From NCBI GenBank assembly GCA_022570795.1, contig JAKUDP010000025.1, positions 635,001 to 699,000 on the forward strand: a DNA stretch of 64,000 bases. Direction: 5' to 3'. This stretch comes from Sphaerulina vaccinii (Eukaryota; Ascomycota; Dothideomycetes; Mycosphaerellales; Mycosphaerellaceae). This document shows positions 22,000 to 32,301 of the stretch, piece after piece. Below the pieces are notes generated by a model. It was not told where the DNA came from. It saw only the letters and a list, made by a program, of their open reading frames with translations, and did no database searches. Each line of letters opens with the position of its first letter. Positions within the stretch are counted from its first letter, which is position 1. The translations under genes and the position numbers were made by a program.

Positions 22000-24900
22000 A
22001 ATTAATTATATAACGTAGGTAGGTAGCAAGCCTAGGAGCAGCTAGTATACTATCTACAATTCTATTAATAATACTTTAGAGGTATATAGCCTCTAGTCGC
22101 ATAACTAGAAACTCTAGATACTCTACCTATTAATAGCTTAGGAGGCAATTCTATATAGCTCTACTTAGATAGCTAGGTATTGCTCGCAGACTAGATATTA
22201 CTAGACTTCTTAGCTAGAACCTTATAGAAATTAGAAGTCTACTTTGTCTATAGCAATACCTATAGCAATAGAGTCTAGGAATGCGTCTACTTATATTTAG
22301 GAGTAGATACTCTAGGCTTTGCTCTTCTCTTTTCTTTTATAGGCGCTACTATATTCTTATTCGGTATATTAGGCGCGCTATTCTACGTAGCTTATTCGGA
22401 ATCTAGAGACCTACTACTTGCGACTACTTTAGATATTATCTATAGCTTAGGCGTTAATATACGTAGAAGTAGAGTCTAAATACCGAATATACAAATCCTA
22501 TATATAGACGTATCTAATATATCTATAATAGTTTTGCTAATATTATAATCGACTTGCCTATCCTTAATACTTATATATTGCTCTAGGTAATACTACTTAT
22601 AGCTTGCCTAGCCTTTATCTATAAGCTATCTACTCTGCCTCTCTATATTAGCCTAGCCGCTTGCGAGGTTGCTATCTACCTACTATATAAACGCACGTAG
22701 CTAAGTCTCTAGTATAGATAGTAGTTAGGTTAGTAATATAAACTTTGCCTACTCTAGATAGGCTTTTAATCTAGTTTAGTCGAGGACTAGGTAGTAACTA
22801 GGAGCCTTGCCCTAGTAGTAGGCAATATGCTCTTAAATCCTCTAGAGTAGTATAGATCTAGGTACTAGCTAGAAGATTGTATTAGTATATAGACGCTTTG
22901 CCTAAAGGATGTCCTACTTGTATAGATAAGCCTATATAAAGAGTATATGCCTTGAAACTCTAACTAATACCTAGGACTCTATTACTATAGCCTGCTATAT
23001 TTCCGACTTAGAGAGCTTCTATATAGGCTAGTAATAGTTGTAGTAGTCTATATCTATCTACTTAGGTATAGCCTCTATAAATGCATATAGCTAGACCTTC
23101 CTTCGATACCTAGGCTAGATTATAGGTAGATCGCCTATAGTCTAATTAATCTAATAGTAGACAAAGAACTTAAGCTTGTTATACTTATTCTAATCCGACT
23201 TTCTCTTCTTTGCCTTTATATCTAGAGGTATAGGCTAACTAATAGGCTTATCTACTAGGATCTCTGCAAGGTATATAGGCTCTATAGACTAGGTAGGCAA
23301 GACTATATACTCGAGATTAGCAAACTTCTTATATAGTAGAGTAAAGCGCCTAGGCCTATACTTTACTAAGTCTTATACTATACAACCTATATACTATATA
23401 ATATGCTATATTATATATTGCTTTAGGAGCCTATACTAGACAATCTCCTTAATATCTAGAATATCTACTTCTAACCTAAGCGCCTTAGTTGCAAAGAGAA
23501 TATAGATTTTGGAGTTATACTTCTAGAACTCCTATATAAGCTTGCCCTATATCTGCCTAGCTATCTACCTATAGTAGACCCGGACTATCTAGTATACCTC
23601 TACCTCTATATACTCTAGGAATTTCTATATAATATATATATATATAGCGTAGGCAGCCTCCTAATATCCCTTCTAACTATTATAAAAGACTATACTCTTT
23701 AGGATCTATATAGGATTCTTTACCTATATACTTAGGTCTACTACCTACGTAGCAAGCTAGAAGAGCAAGCTATAGTTGTCTCCTATGCTGTCTAGGATTA
23801 GTATAGCCTATATAAAGATCTTAGGCCGGTTAATACTATTCCTAATTAAAGTAATATAACCTTCTTATATACTAGTTATCTTTATATAGACCTTTTCTAC
23901 TATAGCGTCTAACGTAGCTATATAACTATATATATAGACATTATAGTATAGGAGCATACGTAGCGTCTAGAGGTTTGTATACTTCTTTCTAAATCCTCTA
24001 TTCTCTATACTCTACTAGTAGATAAAGTAGAATTTATTAATAATAACTATATCTAGATACTATCTGAACTAAGGCTCGAGCTATAGCTTTTGGAACTACT
24101 CCTATATTACTATCTCTAGACTAAGGAGGATATAAGTAAACTTGCCTACTTATAGATCTGCCTACTACTATACGCTTAGTCTAGTCTTTATATAAGATAT
24201 AAAGAGGATTAGATTGCCTCTAAGTTGCTAGATCTTTGTCTCCTACTTAATTCCAATCTAGTTAAGTAGTATAATTAGGATAATAGTATAGTTACAAATA
24301 AGAGGCTAGAACTAGAAGGTTAGACTCTTGCCTATAGATATAGCTACAATCTAGATAATATTATTTGGATTGAAAATAAGATTCTAGATATAGTATGCTT
24401 ATAGTTCGCAAGCTAGAAAGAGATATAGTATATAGAGCTTGCGCTTTACTAGACCTAGCGTCTGCTAATACTAGTCCGACTTGCTATCTAGAGCTAGCTA
24501 GCCTACTATACTTATATATACTACCTGGATCTATACCTTTAGGATCCTATATATAAAGTCTTTCGCAAGCTTCTAGATTACTTCTATATATTTAGTTAGA
24601 ATAGTAAGTATAGTATACTACCTACTATCTATACTAGCTCTAGGCTTTAGCTACAAAGTCTACTAATTCTTATAGAATACAACCTAGCTTAACTAGTTTT
24701 CTACCTATACCTCTTAGAGTATAATATATACTTTTGCCTTTAACCGAGCTTTAGACTTATCGACTAGAAACTCTATTACCTTCCTAATAAATATCTACTA
24801 TATAGCCTTGTACTTTAGAGTAGTATAGTAATTAGGTCTACCTAGTAGGCCTCCGAATACTTTCTATACTTAATTGCGGACTCTTAGCTATTATATATTG

Positions 24901-25555
24901 CTTTCTAGGCCTTCTAAAATATTAACCTTATTTAGAATAAGATTGCTTATATAAGATTCTATATTAGATAGGTCGCTATTGCTATCCTCTCTACCTAGAC
25001 TAGAAAAGCTTATATTAAACAATTCGCTAACGTCTGCGTCCCTAGCACTCCTATATATACTCCTAGTCGATAGCCTACCTCCTACTCTACTCCTCGATCG
25101 ATTCTCGAACTTAGTAGACTTAGATTCGAAGAATAATATTACCTAAGGCTACTTAGCGACTCTTGTAGACTAACTGCATTTCTAGTCTTTAATACAAAGT
25201 ATTGCGCGAAAACTCTTTGTTACTAGATTTCTATATATCTTAGGTACTATATATACTTTGTCTAGTTAGTAGAGCTCGTCTATAGTAGGAGGAGTAGTAT
25301 CTAGAAAGTAGTAGTATCGGCCTATATAATATATAAAAACTACCTAATACGCGTTTTCGCATGCGCATTGTTCGGAATAGGGATTTTAGATATTATATAC
25401 TTGTTCTCTATATCTTATACTATACTTTGCACTCTTTAGTTTCTCTAATTTGATGTCTGCTATCGTCGTCGCTATATAAATCCGTTTGAACAAGCTAATT
25501 AGTATATACGCGAAATTAGTATGTAGAAGCTAATTAATATTACCAAAAAAGCCGG
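22000..25555 (-). pseudogene. RIP-killed RecQ-like (DEAD-family) helicase relic
   Basis: A single minus-strand frame of about 1,180 codons runs from the right edge of the AT-rich block to about 22000, interrupted by roughly a hundred TAG or TAA codons. I noticed no TGA and no indel. Helicase motifs survive in order. Motif I is GKSLTF (about 24345-24310), and the DExH box is degraded to IINKFYFIY (about 24040-24005), followed by ENRGFRKKY as in RecQ-type DEAH-W-G-HDFR..Y. Motif III-like ATLDAIVEKV is near 23930. Motif V is ILFATKALRLEVDI (about 23515-23465), and a motif VI region has IIQYIGCIV (about 23400-23370). Telomere-linked helicases of fungi are of this type, but chromosomal or element-borne RecQ-like genes are alternatives. 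The 5' end is cut by, or coincides with, the block edge. Confidence 0.7.
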
Positions 25556-25560
25556 TTGGG

Positions 25561-26300
25561 CCCTCAGACCACGCGCGGAATGGCTTGCCCTAAGCACGTG
25601 ATCTGATGACTGAGACTACCGGCGACGTTTTGCACACAACAACATCTTGGCTTCATGTTCTTGATTCTGATCTGCAGGAACACCACCATCTCCAGGAACC
25701 CCATCTCCAACCGTTCTCTTGCCCAGCTTCGTGTTCTGCGTCTTCTCTTAATTGGAGATCTGGGGCCGTCTGGAGAAACAAGAAGGCGATGCAACATGCA
25801 GATGTCACATGGACCGCGACAGAGATGCCGTCGAGATTCGTCCCAAGCATTCCAAGCCTCGCATAGCTTACAATATTGCACATGCCACCGAGGAACACCA
25901 TATTACCTACTTGTCGAGAAAGTCAAGTGACCATCCTTCTCTTCCAGCTTCCACTTCACAGCATCGCTTACATGAGTAGACATACCACGAGAAGTGATGT
26001 TCATGCAGACACGCTCGCTTCCAAGAATCCAAGGTACGGGCCGTGACTATGGACGGACATATATCCTAAGATGTTCTCAAGTGCTCGTATAGTGATGGAG
26101 AAGGTTTGCTTGGAGACGCCTCTACCAGACCATGAGTTCGGAGTCTGGACTGCCGATGTTTACCTTTACCGCAACGCGAAAGTCGAGCCGATTACTCTAC
26201 TGATGAAGAAAACAGTATAAGGGGTGCATTCCTCTACCAAAACGACGGACTGGCTCACACTCCTGGGAATCTGCATAGGGAAGCTTAGTGGTCAAGCAAC
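25561..26300. other. Intergenic region right of the AT-rich block
   Basis: GC-balanced DNA resumes abruptly. Overlapping frames at 25564-25979 show no domain. CCGGCGACGTTTTG at 25619-25632 is the exact inverse of 15134-15147 on the other side of the block. An AGTATAAGGGG at about 26214 could be the TATA-like element of the carboxylesterase gene. Confidence 0.45.
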
Positions 26301-28130
26301 ATGAAGACCTGGATTACTCTGGCCTTGAGCGGACTCGCCACAGCTCTACCACTGGACGAGCGTCAGGCAACAGGACCATCAGTCACGATTCGCAATGGCA
26401 CTGTGACCGGAACCTCTTCAGGTGGCATTGATACCTTTAATGCCATACCCTTCGCCCAACCACCAGTTGGCAATCTTCGTCTCAAGCCTCCTCAACCAAG
26501 CAACCAACGCACCTTTGCAGCAACATCGGCTGCAGCAGCTTGCCCTCAATTCGCGTTCCAAGTGGACAACATCAACATCGGAACTTTGCCGCAGGACGTC
26601 GTGTCAGATGTCATTGGAGAATTGATCAATAGTCCCATCGGACAGAAAGCCATCAACCAGAACGAGGACTGTCTCACTATCAACGTGCAGCGCCCTGCTG
26701 GTACTGCGGCTAACGCTAAGCTGCCTGTCATCTTCTGGATCTATGGTGGTGGCTTTGAGGCAGGTTGGTCGGCGATGTACGATGGGTCGAACTTTGTCCA
26801 GCAGAGTGTGAGACTTGGCAAGCCTGTCATCTATGTTGCTGTCGACTACAGGTCAGTAGCGGAGATTCCTCTAAGCTAGAACACATGCTGACATGTTGCA
26901 GAGTCGGAGGCTTTGGCTTCTTGGCAGGCAAAGAGCTCGCTGCTGAGCATTCGACTAACCTTGGATTGAGGTATCAGAGACTTGGTCTAAAGTGGGCTCA
27001 GGTAAGCTCGATGAGAGATAGACTAGTCAAGCTTGTACATGCTAACCACCACTCAGGAGAATATTGCTGCCTTCGGCGGAGACCCTACGAAAGTTACGAT
27101 CTGGGGTGAAAGTGCTGGAGCCATCTCTGTCGCTGACCATACCATCTTCGAGGGTGGCAACATCGACTACAATGGCGGCAAGCTCTTCCGAGCAGCCATC
27201 ATGAACTCCGGAAGTCTGGTGCCCGCAACTGATGTCAGTTCGCCTAAAGCTCAAGCCATCTACGACAAAGTCGTCGCATCATCACCTTGCGCAGGCAATA
27301 CCAACTCTCTCGCATGTCTGCGAGCCCTACCATACAACGACTTCGTCCGAGCAGTCTCTTCTGTTCCTGGAATCTTCAGCTACAGATCTCTTGATCTCTC
27401 ATACCTACCACGCCCGGATCCAGGTGACAGCTTCTTTCCAGAAAGTCCTGAAGTACCAGTCCAAGCAGGCCGATTCGCAAAAGTTCCAGTCATCATCGGA
27501 GATCAAGAAGACGAAGGATCGCTCTTCGCACTAGTGCAGAGTAACATCACAACTAACGACCAGTTGGTGAACTACATCGCCTCATACTTCCCAGCAGACC
27601 CCAACGCCGTCGCCACCGCACGTGGACTTGCAGCCTTATACGCCAACCAGCCACTACTCGGACAACCAGCAGGATCTCCATTCAGAACTCTCGGTCTCAA
27701 CAGCATCTACCCACAGTTCAAACGCCTCGCCGCCATCCTCGGAGACATTACCTTCACAATCACACGCCGCGCCTATCTCGACGTAATAACAAAGCAAGGC
27801 GTGCCTGCATGGAGCTACTTATCAACCTACCTATACGGCACCCCCGTCTTGGGGACTTTCCACGCCAGCGATATCTTTCTCGCAGCTTTCGGTAATGCTC
27901 AGACTCCAGTCCCGGCGAAGTCGATGCAGAATTACTATATTGCTTTCATCAATAATTTGGATCCTAATAGTTTGGGAACTGCAAGCCCGCTGATTAGTTG
28001 GCCGAAATGGACTAGTGGAAGTCCGAAGTTGGTGAATTTTGAGGGGTTGAGGAATAGTATACTCGGGGATGATTTCAGGAGTAGTGTGTATAATTATTTG
28101 GTGCCGAGGATTTCGACATTGAGGATCTGA
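26301..28130 (+). CDS. Secreted type-B carboxylesterase/lipase
   Basis: Alpha/beta-hydrolase that cleaves carboxylic esters outside the cell. Exons 26301-26851, 26902-27001 and 27057-28130 join in frame to 574 residues, typical for the family. A signal peptide (MKTWITLALSGLATA) is followed by LPLDERQ, which may be a short propeptide. Conserved features are the disulfide region EDCLTINV, the oxyanion loop IYGGGFEAG, the nucleophile elbow GESAGA (Ser about residue 235), the acid in EDEGSLFA (Glu about 368) and a late His in HASDIFLAAFG (about 485), so the triad appears complete. The substrate cannot be read from sequence; plant wall esters, cutin-like material or lipids are all possible. It is the first intact gene right of the AT-rich block. 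Confidence 0.92.
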
Positions 28131-28271
28131 GCATTAGGGCATGGGAGTGGTTACGACACAAGTCGGACGGGTGTTTAGTAGTCTTACACAACACCAAACT
28201 GCCGGACTTGGTTGTCCCTGCTCTACTTCGTGTCCTCACTCGATATCCATGCCGCGGAGCTACGAGATCTC

Positions 28272-29666
28272 TTATTCTCTCCAATGTCCGCAAGGCCAAC
28301 AAGGTACAACCAGACAAGTCCTACACGGCCCTTCGCAATTGCTGTTCTCCGGCGGTCTGTCATCCTCAAAGACCTCCCTGAGTTGCTCGCGGGTCAGATC
28401 TCGAGGTGGTCTCTGGAACAGAGTCTCGATTTTCAAGCGCACCTCGCGTACTGTGCCTGAGCCTGGCTGTCCCTGCACGTATCGTAAGTCACCGTCTTTA
28501 CGCCAGCCTAGCTTGCGCAGGTTTGAACGCAGTCTGTCTTCTACATCTGTGCGATCCAATTCCAAGCTCTCTGCCTCGGCCTGCCGTAGCCATCTATGGT
28601 CGAAGTGAATCTGTAGGTGGAGGGTCTCCAGGTTGGGAAACTTGATTGCGTCGAGAAGGCCCTTGAAATCAGCGTCGCGAAACCGAAAGTCGAAGGCAAA
28701 GTCCAGATGGAAACGCACGTGTCTGAGATTGATGAATACATCCTTGCACAACTCAACATAGGTCGAGATGCACGGGAAAGCAACCGAAGAACGCTGGTCA
28801 ACGTTCTTTTCTGGCCCATATCCAGCGCCATCAGTGTCCCGCTGGCACCACATCCACGGAGCTCCAGTAAAGACCATCGTTTTCACCGATTTGGCAACTG
28901 CGGGCTTGATCTTTGCGACGTTGGCGCGAACATCCTTCACTCGTTGAATGCTCGAATGATGTCGCTTCGTATCATCGTTGGCGAAGATCTCACCGGCCCA
29001 AGGTAATTTGATCGTGAATATGCTTCTCCTCACGCACTCCGTCATCTCGTCACGAATCGTGCGATTAGACGCCATGAAGCCAGCATGTCGCCACCTCTCA
29101 CAGTTCTTGCTATGTGATGCGGAAGCTTTAGTACAGCAACAAGGCTCCGCTACTGGAAGGTATGGCTCGTTGCAACAGTCGCAGAAACGCTCTTTGCAGC
29201 GACGTTTATGCTTGCGAGGTGTCTGATCCAAGAAGTTGACTGGCTCCTGTGATAAGTCAGCTTGACCTGCACATCTCAAGCTCGCTTCAGGTCCTCTGAG
29301 AGTGCCAACTCTGAGTCTCCGTGGGGTCTGCCTCGTTTGCAATGGCTTATAGAAATGTTCACTTACAAGAAGATATCCATATATGTTGAGACGTAGCTCA
29401 GCTGGCAAATCGAGGAATCGCCTCCTGCGTGGGTTGTTGTTGAGGTCTGCACCTCTCAATTTTATGCGGTATAACTTCTTCTTGAGGTGCTTTTCTCGCA
29501 CCTTTCGCCGACTTTGGTAGTCCACATCGGCAGATAGCTTGTGAGGTTGTCCAATTCGAATCAAGCCGCACCCTATGCTGGACAGTGCGAGTGGATGGCC
29601 GCCATCCGTACCAGATGTCACCTGAAGCATCGCGAGCATGTCCTGAATCTTGGTAAGTTGCTCCAT
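28272..29666 (-). CDS. F-box-like protein with optional in-frame intron
   Basis: 464 residues if read through, from the ATG at 29666. An F-box-like motif RRFLDLPAELRLNIYGYLL (about residues 82-100) suggests a substrate adaptor of an SCF ubiquitin ligase. The rest is the basic, Cys-containing, leucine-poor scaffold common in large fungal F-box-like families (CDCCNEPYLP, CCCTK, FPNLETLHLQIHFDHRW). A perfect-looking intron, GTAAGTG...CTGACTTATCACAG, spans 29366-29247 directly after YGYLL. It is 120 bp, starts and ends at codon boundaries and has no stop, so both spliced (424 aa) and unspliced products would be in frame. Spliced is the more likely main form. Target unknown. Confidence 0.7.
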   Translation of the reverse strand: MEQLTKIQDMLAMLQVTSGTDGGHPLALSSIGCGLIRIGQPHKLSADVDYQSRRKVREKHLKKKLYRIKLRGADLNNNPRRRRFLDLPAELRLNIYGYLLVSEHFYKPLQTRQTPRRLRVGTLRGPEASLRCAGQADLSQEPVNFLDQTPRKHKRRCKERFCDCCNEPYLPVAEPCCCTKASASHSKNCERWRHAGFMASNRTIRDEMTECVRRSIFTIKLPWAGEIFANDDTKRHHSSIQRVKDVRANVAKIKPAVAKSVKTMVFTGAPWMWCQRDTDGAGYGPEKNVDQRSSVAFPCISTYVELCKDVFINLRHVRFHLDFAFDFRFRDADFKGLLDAIKFPNLETLHLQIHFDHRWLRQAEAESLELDRTDVEDRLRSNLRKLGWRKDGDLRYVQGQPGSGTVREVRLKIETLFQRPPRDLTREQLREVFEDDRPPENSNCEGPCRTCLVVPCWPCGHWRE

Positions 29667-31524
29667 CTTGTGGTATGCGTGACAGAGTCGAAATGGTTGT
29701 CGAAGGAAATCACGAAGAATGAGTTATATTTACCACCTGCGATTAGTTCGTACTGTTACCTATCGGCATGGGAAATGAGGACACCGCAAGGCCTATAATC
29801 GTGGAAGCTTTTCATGGCCGTCCATGGTCGGATTTCCACGTGTCGGAGGCGGAACCGGTCGATCTAAAGGCGCGTCCCATCGTGTCTGTCAGCTTGGATA
29901 TGAGCTGAATTGCTAGAGTACCGCGAGAAGACACTGTGTAGTGCCGCTGCCGATGGTGTCGGATGAAGGTGGGATGAAAAGGTGTTGAAGATGTCGGTAG
30001 TTGAGCGAGAGACCGAGGCGACATCCCTGACCAGAATGACCAGAATGACTCAGCAGCAGACCCACTCTCTCACTCGCTCCTTCTCCCTCTTTGCTCCTTT
30101 CTACTGCCATCATAATGCACGACACATCATCAGTACGAGCAGCCACGCGAGAACGAGACACACGAGTATGACAACCACCGCTGTGTGGAATGGTTGGCGG
30201 TATCGACCAGCATGCCGCAACCGAAGTAGCATGAAGCCGCAGAGAGGACTTGCCGGCATGCCAGAAGTGCTGAACGCAACTGGAGATCTAATGAGATGTA
30301 GGGACTCGCTCAGGATACAGCAACGGTCAGCGGAAGCTGTACTGCCATGCTGACTTGTGCCGAGAAAATCATGAAGACTTGCGCGGGTTCACACACAAGA
30401 AGCAAGAAGGAGCCTCATGTGAAGCAACGATCTGCGCCTCTGCTCAAGACTTGTAGTGTTGGCTGCTGCCTTCATAGCGTCACGAATGCCCTCCTCGATA
30501 ATAGCCTCGCTTTCGTATCTTACTGACTCTGGATGCATTGTCATAGTCAGCTTGGCAAGCATTGTAGAGGCGGTGCGCGCTTCGTACATGCTCGGGTCAT
30601 CGAGACGTTCTGTGATGTATGCCACGACGTAGTCAGATCATGGTCGACCCAGATTCCTTTCAAGACATCTGTATTCTCTTACATGTTCGCTAGTGCTCTG
30701 GCTCAGCGAAGCATCAGCAGTGCCGGTGGCAGATCTGGCAGTCGATACAGCGAAGACGAGTAGAAGGCGGCTAGCACATTGTGTGCAGAACCCGAAAAGG
30801 CCGCCATCCGAACAGACTGTGGTTGTTGCTGATGCTTATGCAGTTCTGGGAACTATGACGATGCTAAATATGGCACATAGATCAATATAAGAGCTACGAC
30901 AACCCAGCGATATCCCTACAACTTCGACAACCCTCAGCTTACCTACCAAGTTCTCTCGTAACGTCGCTCAATCGGCTGCCTACGATTATCACGACCCATG
31001 CGAACGCTATCTGGTTCCCACCTCGTGCTTCACGTGGACAAGTCTCATGTGGCACTCGTCACTGGACTTCTTAAACACTTCCGCCAAGTCCGATTATGAA
31101 TGAGATAGCTCTTCATGTACAGCATACTCCTGGACGCCTATGCTTATGTGCTGTCTATGTAGCTGTCCGCACGCGCCGCGACTGGGTGGCGATGTCGAGA
31201 CAACGCAGAATGTCATCACCTCCAGGCCATCTTCCAAGAACCTCGCACTTCAATATGCTTCTCGCGAGGTCGCTATAGGCATCAGGAAAAGTGCGGCATG
31301 GAAAGCCAAGCATTGTTCAAAGAGCGAAGGACCGCAGCATTCCTTCAGACTTTCCGAGCGCGAGGCTGCGCTGCTTGGGGAGGGCTTCTAGAGAGATATA
31401 AGAATGATGGACAGAAACCAAGCATACCAGATCCAGACTCACAGACTACAGAGGCAGAAACCAAGCACAGCCTTACTCCAGCTTCCGCACAGACCTTTCG
31501 ATCTATCCTCTCCACAATTTCAAG
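29667..31524. other. Intergenic region, no gene recognised
   Basis: About 1.9 kb with many short frames on both strands and no coherent domain, signal peptide or splice pattern supporting a gene. The right end holds the promoter and leader of the small secreted protein gene. Confidence 0.45.
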
Positions 31525-31937
31525 ATGCAGATCAAGCTCATCATCGCGGCACTTGCCTCTATGGCGATCGCCATTCCAGTCCCAGCGCCATTGCCTGAGC
31601 CAGTGGTATGAAACTCCACGATGTCGTCCATGTACATCCTATTCCATCTCTAACACGTCTCCAGGACGCCGCACCACTCGTCGCTCGTGAGGAGAACCAA
31701 GCCAACGATGCCAACGCCGAGAACTTGAGCATCGGCTATGTTGACCCACGCTACAACTACAACAATCGATGGTATCAGACCAACTACGTCGATCCTCGGT
31801 ACCGAGTCAACTATGATACACGATACTACCAGAACTGGAACTACAACACTCAGTCTTGGTCCATGTGCTCTGATATGATGGGCAATAGATACCCATGCAA
31901 CAGGGATAACGATTACCACGGCAATCGCCACAACTAG
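31525..31937 (+). CDS. Small secreted Tyr/Asn/Arg-rich protein, 117 aa
   Basis: Exons 31525-31605 and 31665-31937 join in phase 0 (GTATGA donor, CAG acceptor). The N-terminus MQIKLIIAALASMAIA is a clear signal peptide, followed by the proline-rich IPVPAPLPEPV. The mature part is unusual: it contains two copies of YVDPRY about 18 residues apart, many Tyr, Asn, Arg and Trp residues (NNRWYQTN, DTRYYQNWNYN) and just two cysteines near the C-terminus (CSDMMGNRYPC), which could form one disulfide. No known family. Size, secretion and composition make it a candidate wall-associated or effector-like protein; no function should be assumed. Neighbours give no hint. Confidence 0.72.
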
Positions 31938-32301
31938 GTGATGTCTGCGGGTGCAATGACGAGAGAACACAATCGTTTGAGAAGCGAGGTACTTGTTGTA
32001 ATTTTATTGTAATCCTAGATTTGACTTGCTGCTATGCAATCTGTACAGTACTTTCACATGTGCGAGTTGCACCAACCGTGGCGAACTTAACTCTTATATC
32101 CGCATCTCTATCATCCTTGCTAGGTGTGAGCTCCACAAAACTAAGAGCAACACTCTGATATCCCACACGCCAAAACGCTCTCCGCTGAAGATCGATTATG
32201 TTCCTATTGCTCCGACACTGCCTCTGTTGTCGTGGTCAACTCCAGATGTCACGAGAAGCCTGGTCTTGGATGCTACACCTACGTGCTTGCAATACGAGAT
32301 C
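31938..32301. other. 3' intergenic gap between convergent genes
   Basis: About 360 bp between a plus-strand and a minus-strand stop codon. No gene or strong structure is seen; it should hold both polyadenylation regions. Confidence 0.5.

Larger units (their letters stand above)
15470..25560. mobile_element. RIP-degraded AT-rich repeat block
   Basis: Base composition changes abruptly to very AT-rich, TpA-dominated sequence between about 15470 and 25560 and changes back within a few tens of bases at the right edge. CpA and TpG are scarce while TpA is everywhere, the signature of repeat-induced point mutation acting on both strands of a duplicated sequence. No frame of 60 codons or more stays open anywhere in the block. 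Reading through TAG/TAA reveals three long minus-strand relic frames, given separately. Tandem repeats lie between them. The block is therefore a dead repeat element, probably one large insertion or an old subtelomere. Confidence 0.85.

Noticed and set aside
22000..25555. Helitron-type (Pif1) helicase
   Set aside because: The residues around the degraded DExH box and the ENRGFRKKY segment look RecQ-like, and no Rep-type HUH motif was seen.
15470..25560. LTR retrotransposon as the identity of the AT-rich block
   Set aside because: No reverse transcriptase, integrase or protease motif was recognised in the relic frames I read, and no matching long terminal repeats bound the block. Helicase and DUF6589-like readings fit better.
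15470..25560. Centromere, mitochondrial insertion or misassembled organelle DNA
   Set aside because: Mitochondrial DNA would carry recognisable intact genes and would not show TpA gain with CpA/TpG loss or RIP-style stops. A centromere cannot be ruled in from sequence alone.
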